NCBI GenBank assembly: GCA_017615955.1
Contig: JAFZZD010000074.1
Span: forward strand, 1-11,545
From: Victivallales bacterium
GTDB taxonomy: Bacteria; Verrucomicrobiota; Lentisphaeria; Oligosphaerales; Oligosphaeraceae
Direction: 5' to 3'
Length of the DNA stretch: 11,545 bases
Every line of letters starts with the position of its first letter. Position 1 is the first letter of the stretch. Below are positions 5,578-11,545 of this stretch, in pieces. Below the pieces are notes generated by a model. It was not told the origin of the DNA, searched no databases, and saw only the letters and a list, made by a program, of their open reading frames with translations. A program made the translations under genes and the position numbers.

Positions 5578-8298
5578 ATGAAAATCAAGTATGTAGCCCT
5601 ATGCGTTTTGGCGGCATTGTCACTCTTTGCCGTCGAATACAAACTCTCTACTGCAACTGGCATCAAAATAGATGGTAAACTGGACGAGCAGTCTTGGCAG
5701 TCTGCACAGACAATCAGCGACTTCGTGCTGCTGAAAAACTCAGGCAAGACCACACCTTCAGAAAAGACCGAGGTCAAAATGCTGACGGACCAGGATGCAC
5801 TGTACTTTGGCTTCAAGTGCTATGGTCTTGAGGAACTGTCTGACGATCTTCGGGGCGAAGTCACCAATCCCTGGGCTAATGACCTGGTGGAGATTTTCAT
5901 TGCACCAACTGCTGGCAAGGACGAATACTACCAGTTCGCACTCACAGCAGGCGGCGCCTACTGGTCGCAGTTCTTCGCCGAGGCTGGCAACATCAAGCCA
6001 GACCCGTACAAGCCAGGCTTCCAACTGGCTGCGGGACGCACGTCCGACGCATGGATACTGGAAGTGCGCTTCCCATACAGTGCATTCTACATGACCAGCG
6101 CGGCAAAGACAGCCCGCAACTGGGCAATCAACGTGGCACGCTACTCCAAGGCCAAAAAGGCCCACAACTACGAGAACAGCTCCTGGGCAAACCTGCAAGG
6201 CAGTTTCCACGAAACAAAGAAATTCAACATGGTATCGGGCATTCCACCAAAGCCGGCCAAGTTCGACATGCTGATACCAACAGTCACATTCGGCACACAG
6301 GGCAAGAATGACAAGGGCTTCAATGGCATCCTGGATGTGGAGATATCGCTGGCAAGCGCACCAGCGGGAAAATACACGCTGGAGACCATGGAGCAAAAAG
6401 TCAGCGCAAATCTTAAGAAGGGCTCTAATAACGTCACATTGCCTGCCACATTCGAAAAGGATGGCCGCACTCCAATCGCTCTCATCGTGAAGAACGCCGC
6501 AGGTGAGGTGGTCTGCGACCGCAAATACCCCGTTCTGGTGGACGCAACCGCCTACGCAATAAACTTCACATCACCCCAGTATGGTGGTCATTTCTACCCA
6601 GGCGAGGACACAAGTTGGCTGGCTGGCAACGTCAAGGTGAATACTGCTGAAAAGGAAGTCACCCTGACGGTGGCGGGAAAGGCATACAAACTGCCAGTCA
6701 AAAACGGCCTCGCCTCGTTCAAGGTGAATGTGGCAAAAGAAAAGGGTGACATTCCGCTTTCAGTGGGTGACATCAACACTGTTGTCAAGCATGTCAACAA
6801 CGCGCGCGCCTGGATACGGGACGGCAAAATCATCGTGGCTGGCAAGGCGCAATACCAACTGGGATGGTACGGCGGTCCAGGATGGATTACATCGAAGGCA
6901 GTTCTGGAGAAATTCCCAACCACCGCCTCCAAGCATCCAATCACCCTCATTCCTTGGAAAACACTGGATCCAGGACGCCTCCTGACTTTCGACATCGAAA
7001 AGCAGGAAATCGTCTTTGACCGCAAGCCATCCCAGAAAGTGCTGGACGCCACCAAGAAGGCAATCGAAGCCACCAAGGACAATCCAGTGTACTCATACTA
7101 CCTCTCCGACGAACCTGAATGCCGCGGTCTCTCTCCAATCTACCTGAGGCACCTCTACAGGTACATCAAGGAACTTGACCCAACACGCCTGGTGGTCATC
7201 ATCTCCAGAGACCCCGTGAGATACATCGACTGCTGCGACATCATCAACCCGCACCCCTACCTGAGCCCATCCGTGATGCCCAGCGGAGAACGCCTATATG
7301 GATGCACACCGCAGCGCCTCAGGGACATGTGCGCCAGCGTGGAGAAACTCAACAGGCCTGACAAGGCATTGATGCTGACGCCCCAGGTGCACTCCTACTC
7401 CTTCAACAACGTGTTCGCGGACTATCCCACCTTCGACGAGACCAACGTCAGCGTCTGGTCCAGCGTGGTGCATGGCGGTCAGGGCATCACCCCCTACATC
7501 TGGTATGACCACTTCTCCCGTCCAGGCGTCAACCTTGGCTGCGATTTCATCTACAACTCGCTGTACTATTTGAACGACTACATCACCGCCCCAGTGCAGC
7601 AGCGCCTGCCTGGTGACGAGGGGCGCATGTTCGTAAACGGCAAGAAGACAATGTATGTGATATGCAATGTCTATAACGAACCCAAGGAATACACCTTCGA
7701 GACACAGTGCAGGCAGTTGTTCCGCTTCCGCTCCAATGATGTAATCAAGCCAGTGAAAGGCAAGGTCACATTGTCCATGAAGCCATACGAGGTCTATGTC
7801 CTGACATCGGAGAAGGAAGAGAGCAAACTCCCGTCAGAGGCGGATGTGAGGGCGGCAATTGACAAGGCGGAATACGAGCGCACACACAGAGGAAACATAC
7901 TGTTCGGCAAGGCCCGCACAATCGAGGTGGACTTCCCGCCCAGCAAGCCATACACCCGCATACGCCCATTGGAACAGCAGGACAAGATGTTTGACGGCAA
8001 CATAGAGGTTGATGCCTGGGAACCACACAACATAGACTGCAAGACCGCCTGGTATGAAATGTCGTTCACGGACGAGGTGCCGCAATTCTCAAAGGCCCGC
8101 ATCTACGGCCACGACATTCAGGACCTGACACTGAAAATGTGGAAATTCGGCAAATGGGTTGTTCCAGAGGCAAAACGCACTTCAACTGGCAAATACGACC
8201 TGGAGCTGGACTTCGGCAAGACGCTGAGGACTGTCAAGATACGCCTGGAGTTCACAAAGAAGGATATTGAACTCTACGAATTCGAATTGCTGAAATAA
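5578..8298 (+). CDS. Secreted multidomain protein: CBM9-like, TIM-barrel glycosidase-like, discoidin-like
   Basis: This 906-aa protein is likely exported. MKIKYVALCVLAALSLFA is a signal peptide with a basic start and hydrophobic core; no lipobox cysteine follows. Residues 28-220 form a family-9-like carbohydrate-binding domain (GIKIDGKLDEQSWQSA, DALYFGFKCYG, NDLVEIFIAP, YYQFALTAGGAY, WILEVRFP). Residues 250-400 look like beta-sandwich linkers. Residues 405-680 resemble a glycosidase TIM barrel, with YYLSDEPE (507-514; E512 a candidate acid), INPHPYLSP (556-564), VSVWSSVVHGGQG (624-636) and TPYIWYD (638-644). Residues 690-745 look like a small beta domain. The C-terminus (770-906) ends in a discoidin/F5-8C-like module (MFDGNIEVDAW; KTLRTVKIRLEF). 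The ATG follows CGAGG by five bases. I cannot assign a glycoside hydrolase family. Its location beside the intracellular hydrolase operon suggests a role in binding or cutting the parent polysaccharide. Confidence 0.8.
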   Translation: MKIKYVALCVLAALSLFAVEYKLSTATGIKIDGKLDEQSWQSAQTISDFVLLKNSGKTTPSEKTEVKMLTDQDALYFGFKCYGLEELSDDLRGEVTNPWANDLVEIFIAPTAGKDEYYQFALTAGGAYWSQFFAEAGNIKPDPYKPGFQLAAGRTSDAWILEVRFPYSAFYMTSAAKTARNWAINVARYSKAKKAHNYENSSWANLQGSFHETKKFNMVSGIPPKPAKFDMLIPTVTFGTQGKNDKGFNGILDVEISLASAPAGKYTLETMEQKVSANLKKGSNNVTLPATFEKDGRTPIALIVKNAAGEVVCDRKYPVLVDATAYAINFTSPQYGGHFYPGEDTSWLAGNVKVNTAEKEVTLTVAGKAYKLPVKNGLASFKVNVAKEKGDIPLSVGDINTVVKHVNNARAWIRDGKIIVAGKAQYQLGWYGGPGWITSKAVLEKFPTTASKHPITLIPWKTLDPGRLLTFDIEKQEIVFDRKPSQKVLDATKKAIEATKDNPVYSYYLSDEPECRGLSPIYLRHLYRYIKELDPTRLVVIISRDPVRYIDCCDIINPHPYLSPSVMPSGERLYGCTPQRLRDMCASVEKLNRPDKALMLTPQVHSYSFNNVFADYPTFDETNVSVWSSVVHGGQGITPYIWYDHFSRPGVNLGCDFIYNSLYYLNDYITAPVQQRLPGDEGRMFVNGKKTMYVICNVYNEPKEYTFETQCRQLFRFRSNDVIKPVKGKVTLSMKPYEVYVLTSEKEESKLPSEADVRAAIDKAEYERTHRGNILFGKARTIEVDFPPSKPYTRIRPLEQQDKMFDGNIEVDAWEPHNIDCKTAWYEMSFTDEVPQFSKARIYGHDIQDLTLKMWKFGKWVVPEAKRTSTGKYDLELDFGKTLRTVKIRLEFTKKDIELYEFELLK

Positions 8299-8309
8299 AA
8301 GGAGGGACA

Positions 8310-9149
8310 ATGAACGGCTTTGACAAAAGATTCTGGCTGTGGGGCTATGTCCTGGAGGACAAGATCCCTGGCAAGATGATGTTTGTGGACGGCTCCACCA
8401 GCTGCAGCGCAGAAACTGCAATCTCTCTGCTGAAATGCGGCAGCCTCTTCTGGATGAATCCCCTGCACGGACAGGAGTACATCAACGAGAAGCAGTACAA
8501 CTTCATCAAGGACTGCGAGAACATATTCGTTGGCCTCACCCACATCGAGAAGAACGGTCCTGGCCGGGGCGGCTGGGAACTGCAATACAAGGAATCCGCT
8601 GAAAAAGTAAGCCTCTTCTCGCTGGAGCATCCCAACATAAAGGGTGCCATCATTGACGACTTCCGCTCGCCCACAAGCCCAAGCAGGAACATCTCTCCTG
8701 AAGAAGTAAAGGAAATCAAGCAGGCACTTGTCTCCGCAAATCCTAACCTCAAATTGTATGTGGTGCAATACTACATCACCCAGAAACCTCAGGACGTCAT
8801 TCCATTCCTCCCGTACATTGACGGCACCGCAATTTGGGACTGGAATTCATCAGACTACTTCTGGAACTCCCTGTATGAGGACACACTCCGCCAATGGCGA
8901 GAGGTCTTCGCAGGCAAGGACTTCATCCAAGGACAGTTCCTCCATGCTTACGGCGATGGCAGCGTGCCACAGCCTATGGACCAGATGAAGCTGCAGTGCA
9001 AGCACATCGCAAAATGGCTTGACGCTGGCACACTTGACGGCTGGTGCATCCTCAACAACGGCTGGTTCTGCAAACTGGACCACAAGGAACAACTGGAATA
9101 CCTGAAGAACTTCTGGGATTGGTACAGGGACACCCGCACCGTGAGGTGA
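8310..9149 (+). CDS. Uncharacterised protein, possible TIM-barrel glycosidase
   Basis: I do not recognise a named family for this 279-aa protein. It starts 11 bases after the 906-aa gene with a strong AAAAGGAGG four bases from the ATG, so the two form an operon. The sequence alternates short hydrophobic strands and helices in a way that suits a beta/alpha barrel: FWLWGYVLE (8-16), GSLFWMNP (44-51), NIFVGLTHIE (71-80), GAIIDDF (112-118), LKLYVVQYY (147-155), IDGTAIWDWN (170-179) and LDGWCILNNGWF (242-253). The acidic pair D116-D117 at the end of a predicted strand and the aromatic-rich WDW and GWF segments are what one expects in a sugar-binding cleft. There is no signal peptide. A carbohydrate-active role is inferred from context and fold impression only. 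Confidence 0.7.
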   Translation: MNGFDKRFWLWGYVLEDKIPGKMMFVDGSTSCSAETAISLLKCGSLFWMNPLHGQEYINEKQYNFIKDCENIFVGLTHIEKNGPGRGGWELQYKESAEKVSLFSLEHPNIKGAIIDDFRSPTSPSRNISPEEVKEIKQALVSANPNLKLYVVQYYITQKPQDVIPFLPYIDGTAIWDWNSSDYFWNSLYEDTLRQWREVFAGKDFIQGQFLHAYGDGSVPQPMDQMKLQCKHIAKWLDAGTLDGWCILNNGWFCKLDHKEQLEYLKNFWDWYRDTRTVR

Positions 9150-9160
9150 ACAAGATCCAT

Positions 9161-9214
9161 GCGCCCACATTAACGCCCCTGGCGTGTTCCCGCTAAGGCA
9201 ACCTGAGTGGGCGC
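9161..9214 (+). promoter_or_regulatory. Alternative long-range stem before murF (possible antiterminator)
   Basis: GCGCCCAC (9161-9168) is exactly complementary to GTGGGCGC (9207-9214), giving an 8-base-pair stem. Its 38-base loop holds a smaller hairpin, ACGCC-CCT-GGCGT (9173-9185). This stem uses the left arm of the terminator-like hairpin at 9207-9229, so the two structures exclude each other. The arrangement resembles an attenuator or riboswitch expression platform, but no known ligand-binding motif is recognisable. Confidence 0.35.
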
Positions 9215-9229
9215 CGCCTCGGCGCCCAC
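9207..9229 (+). terminator. Strong GC-rich hairpin, terminator-like, directly before murF
   Basis: GTGGGCGCCG (9207-9216) and CGGCGCCCAC (9220-9229) form a perfect 10-base-pair stem with a CCT loop. The following ATTTAACA is only a short, interrupted T tract, so intrinsic termination may be partial. The stem ends 11 bases before the murF ATG, so it could end the hydrolase operon's transcript, restrict ribosome access to murF, or both. Confidence 0.6.
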
Positions 9230-9240
9230 ATTTAACACAA

Positions 9241-10623
9241 ATGAGCACAATTTTCAACAAACAAAACATCGCAGACATAAGCAAGGGGGAATATGTCCTG
9301 CCCCCAAAGGCCGAGTTATCCAACCCCAACTTGCAGGATGACACCCGAAAACTGCGTCCAGGTGACATCTTCATCGCGCTGCCAGGCGAGCTTACCGACG
9401 GCTACAACTACATCGGCACAGCAGCCGAAGCTGGCGCGGCCCTTGTCATCTCGCAACGCAAGCCAGATGACGCCCTTGTGGAAAAGCTCAGCAAATTGGG
9501 GACAGGCTATCTTCTGGTGAATGACGCCATGACTGCGTTCCACCTGCTGTCCAGCGCACATCGCCAGCAATTCGCCAATATCAAGGCAGTTGGCATAACA
9601 GGCAGCTGCGGCAAGACCAGCACAAAGGAAATGTGCGCCGCCATAATGGAGGCAATCTACCCAAACGCAGTGGTGAAGACTGAAGGCAACACCAACAACT
9701 TCTTCGGCGTGCCAAGAAACCTGCTGCGCCTGACTAAGGACACAAAGGCGATGGTCATTGAAACAGGCAGCAACCATCCAGGCGAAATCGCCAGGCTGGC
9801 CGCCGTAGTCAAGCCAGACATCGCCCTCATAACCTGCATCGGCGCGGCGCATCTGGAGTTCTTCAAGGATCTGAATGGCGTGGCCGAAGAAAAAGGGGAC
9901 ATCTACCAGGCTCTGCCGCAGGACGGCATCTGCATCGTCCCATACCAATGCCCTGGCTATGACATCCTGCTTAGGCACGCAAATGGCAGGAAAGTCATCA
10001 CATTCGGCCTACAGGAAGGTGCCGACGTCAGGGCAATCTACGGCGGCATACGCAAGACACAGGACGGCTTTGGCTATGCGCTGACACTTGTGCGAAAGGA
10101 CACTGGCGAAAAGGCAGAGGTCACCTGGGGCATAGGCGGCGAGGAACAGGCCTGCAACGCGGCGGCGGCGGCGGCGCTGGGCATAGCCAATGGACTGCCA
10201 CTGCAAGAGGCAGCAAAGGTGCTTGCCAACTGCAAACTGCCAGGGGCCAGGCAGGCGGTGAGCAACATCAACGGCGTGTTCTGGGTAAATGACGCATACA
10301 ACGCAAATCCCAACAGCATGAGCGCTGGCCTGAAGTGGTTCGATGAAATCTCCAGAGGCAGCAAGCGCATCGTCATAATCGGCGATATGCGTGAAATCGG
10401 TGATGCGGAGGTGCCTTTGCATGAACAGGCACTGGAACTGGCGCTGTCCCTTTTCAAAAATGACAGGCTCATCACAGTTGGCAGCAGCTTCGCAAAATGC
10501 AAGGCCAATGTGGAAAACTACGCCACTGCGGATGAAGTCCACATCGCGCCAGAGGCTGGCACCTGGGTTTACTTGAAGGCCTCCAATGGCGTGGGTCTTT
10601 TCAAACTGGTGCCTAAAGCATGA
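9241..10623 (+). CDS. murF: UDP-N-acetylmuramoyl-tripeptide--D-alanyl-D-alanine ligase
   Basis: This 460-aa cytoplasmic ligase adds D-Ala-D-Ala to the UDP-MurNAc-tripeptide using ATP, the last cytoplasmic step of the peptidoglycan stem peptide. Diagnostic segments are RKLRPGDIFIALPG (36-49) of the substrate domain, the P-loop GITGSCGKTSTKE (118-130), GNTNNFFGVP (149-158), ETGSNHPGEI (174-183), DAYNANPNSM (351-360) and GDMREIGD (381-388). Length fits the family. I place the start at ATG 9241. A GTG at 9184 is in frame, but its extension reads through the hairpin and adds 19 residues not typical of MurF. No Shine-Dalgarno is visible before 9241. Oddities: a run of six GCG codons gives six alanines (307-312), and the Mur-ligase G-x-H-N-x-x-N segment reads G-E-E-Q-A-C-N. 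It overlaps rsmE by ATGA. Confidence 0.95.
   Translation: MSTIFNKQNIADISKGEYVLPPKAELSNPNLQDDTRKLRPGDIFIALPGELTDGYNYIGTAAEAGAALVISQRKPDDALVEKLSKLGTGYLLVNDAMTAFHLLSSAHRQQFANIKAVGITGSCGKTSTKEMCAAIMEAIYPNAVVKTEGNTNNFFGVPRNLLRLTKDTKAMVIETGSNHPGEIARLAAVVKPDIALITCIGAAHLEFFKDLNGVAEEKGDIYQALPQDGICIVPYQCPGYDILLRHANGRKVITFGLQEGADVRAIYGGIRKTQDGFGYALTLVRKDTGEKAEVTWGIGGEEQACNAAAAAALGIANGLPLQEAAKVLANCKLPGARQAVSNINGVFWVNDAYNANPNSMSAGLKWFDEISRGSKRIVIIGDMREIGDAEVPLHEQALELALSLFKNDRLITVGSSFAKCKANVENYATADEVHIAPEAGTWVYLKASNGVGLFKLVPKA
10159..10176 (+). repeat. (GCG)6 trinucleotide tract inside murF
   Basis: Six uninterrupted GCG codons encode Ala307-Ala312 in a helix that is alanine-rich in most Mur ligases. In-frame slippage would change the alanine number without breaking the frame. 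Confidence 0.85.
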
Positions 10624-11345
10624 GCCAGCACGTATTTTTATGCGAGGAGCTGCGGCAGGATTCCACGCAGCTGACGCTACCCCAGGACGAGGCTCTGCAT
10701 ATGGCAAAGGTGCTGCGTCTTGAAACAGGCGACGCCATCACTCTCATCAATGGCAAGGGCATTTCAGCAGAGGCGACAATTCAGTGCCTTGAAATGCATG
10801 GGCGCAATTGCAGTGTGGAATGCAGGATTGACAATGTCATAAGCGTCCCCCTGCCCCGCCCTGCCCTGCGCTTGTATATTGCGCCTCCCAAAGGCAAGAA
10901 CATGGACCTGCTGCTGAAGGAGGCAACCGAACTTGGCATATCGCGCATCACGCCCATCATCTGCAAATACAGCGTGTCCAAGCCAGAGGAAAGCAAGGCG
11001 AACTGGAGGCAGCACCTGATAGCCGCCTGCAAGCAGTCCCGCAATCCATGGCTGCCGCAAATTGATGCGCCGCTTCCATTTGCAACCGCGCTTGAGCAAG
11101 GCAACGAACTGCATTTTCTAGGTGCCGTGCCAAGGGAAGGCAACACTGCGCCAATGCCAGATTTGGCATACGCGGCACAGCATGGTGCCGCATTGTGGAT
11201 TGGACCTGAAGGCGGCTTCTCCCCTGAAGAGGAAACTGCCCTCTTTGCAAAGAATGCGGTGCCCCTCACTGTGGGGAATTGGATACTCCGCGTTGAAACC
11301 GCAGTCCCCGCCCTGCTGGGATATATGTACGCAATACTGAAATGA
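10620..11345 (+). CDS. rsmE: 16S rRNA (uracil-1498-N3)-methyltransferase
   Basis: This 241-aa SPOUT-class enzyme methylates U1498 in helix 44 of 16S rRNA on the 30S subunit, using SAM. The N-terminal PUA-like part holds HMAKVLRLETGDAI (27-40). The knotted catalytic domain shows KNMDLLLKEATELGISRITPII (93-114), ACKQSRNPWLPQI (136-148), the SAM-binding IGPEGGFSPEE (194-204) and ILRVETAVPALLGYM (222-236). Length and motif order match the family. The usual Arg just before ILR is Trp221 here, a minor variant. It starts within the murF stop codon (ATGA, 10620-10623) and ends overlapping the next gene the same way, so translation of the three genes is probably coupled. Confidence 0.95.
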   Translation: MSQHVFLCEELRQDSTQLTLPQDEALHMAKVLRLETGDAITLINGKGISAEATIQCLEMHGRNCSVECRIDNVISVPLPRPALRLYIAPPKGKNMDLLLKEATELGISRITPIICKYSVSKPEESKANWRQHLIAACKQSRNPWLPQIDAPLPFATALEQGNELHFLGAVPREGNTAPMPDLAYAAQHGAALWIGPEGGFSPEEETALFAKNAVPLTVGNWILRVETAVPALLGYMYAILK

Positions 11346-11545
11346 TTATGGAAAAGCACCAGAAAATCGCAACGCTCCTCTCCAACCAGAACATACAGGG
11401 AGATTACTACAAGGCAGTATTCCAGGTGGAGGACATTCCACGCCTGGCACAACCAGGCCAATTCATACACCTGCTGCTGCCAGACTTCCAGCAGCATGTG
11501 CTGCGCAGACCATTCAGCATCTACGACACAGCGCCAGAGCAAGGC
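11342..11545 (+). CDS. pyrK: Dihydroorotate dehydrogenase electron-transfer subunit, N-terminal part
   Basis: The frame is open from ATG 11342 to the window edge, giving 68 codons. The protein is the FAD and [2Fe-2S] subunit that passes electrons from class 1B dihydroorotate dehydrogenase (PyrD) to NAD+ in pyrimidine synthesis. Visible are the N-terminal beta-strand segment DYYKAVFQVE (21-30), AQPGQFIHLLLP (36-47) and the FAD-binding LRRPFSIYD (54-62), all in the expected spacing for the ferredoxin-reductase-like domain. The cysteine cluster lies beyond the edge. The ATG overlaps the rsmE stop (ATGA); a second ATG two codons on is an alternative. A pyrD gene would be expected just downstream. 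Other ferredoxin-reductase-like flavoproteins share part of this pattern, but PyrK fits best. Confidence 0.85.
   Translation, partial: MIMEKHQKIATLLSNQNIQGDYYKAVFQVEDIPRLAQPGQFIHLLLPDFQQHVLRRPFSIYDTAPEQG

Noticed and set aside
5758..6396. 212-aa minus-strand frame opposite the secreted protein
   Set aside because: Lies wholly opposite the CBM9-like domain and has no motifs of its own.
9184..9240. In-frame GTG extension of murF by 19 residues
   Set aside because: It runs through the strong hairpin, gives a low-complexity Pro/Arg-rich stretch unlike MurF N-termini, and has no better ribosome site.
10009..10707. 232-aa minus-strand frame opposite murF
   Set aside because: Shadow of murF with no domain features.
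10781..11542. 253-aa minus-strand frame opposite rsmE and pyrK
   Set aside because: Spans two well-supported plus-strand genes and is Ser/Cys-rich shadow sequence.
1..11545. tRNA or rRNA genes, CRISPR arrays, insertion sequences, known riboswitches
   Set aside because: I looked on both strands and saw no cloverleaf, regular repeat-spacer array, transposase motif or recognisable aptamer.

Overview
The window looks like a bacterial chromosome segment from a polysaccharide-degrading Gram-negative anaerobe. I lean towards the Lentisphaerota/Verrucomicrobiota (Victivallales-like). This rests on the style of the large secreted CBM9-like plus TIM-barrel protein and the density of hydrolase genes. 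It is a guess by family resemblance, not a search result. Shine-Dalgarno sites of the AAGGAG type precede most genes, and genes are packed with short gaps or ATGA overlaps.

Four blocks are visible. (1) Positions 1-1373, minus strand: the N-terminal ~457 codons of an adenine-specific DNA methyltransferase of the M.TaqI/Eco57I type (restriction-modification). Its 3' end lies outside the window. It is AT-rich (30-35% GC in two 60-base lines I counted, against 53% in a line of the hydrolase region) and looks like an accessory defence gene. (2) Positions 1561-5472, plus strand: a tight four-gene catabolic operon. It encodes a pectate-lyase-fold protein, a GH16 glycoside hydrolase, an enolase-superfamily sugar-acid dehydratase and an SDR dehydrogenase. 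None has a signal peptide, so this set is predicted to work in the cytoplasm. (3) Positions 5578-9149, plus strand: a 906-aa secreted multidomain protein (CBM9-like, TIM-barrel-like and discoidin-like parts), then a 279-aa protein of unknown family that may also be a TIM barrel. A candidate promoter precedes this pair. (4) From 9241 to the window end: housekeeping genes murF-rsmE-pyrK, coupled by ATGA overlaps, with pyrK cut by the window edge.

Working model for blocks 2 and 3: a carbohydrate is bound or cut outside or in the periplasm by the 906-aa protein. Oligosaccharides are trimmed inside by the GH16 and pectate-lyase-fold proteins. The released sugar or sugar acid goes through an oxidative, non-phosphorylative route using the SDR and the dehydratase. 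The substrate is not determined by the sequence. No transporter, regulator, aldolase or kinase lies in the window.

The most unusual non-coding structure lies just before murF (9161-9229). One 8-base segment can pair with either of two identical partners, giving two mutually exclusive hairpins next to a start codon that has no recognisable Shine-Dalgarno sequence.
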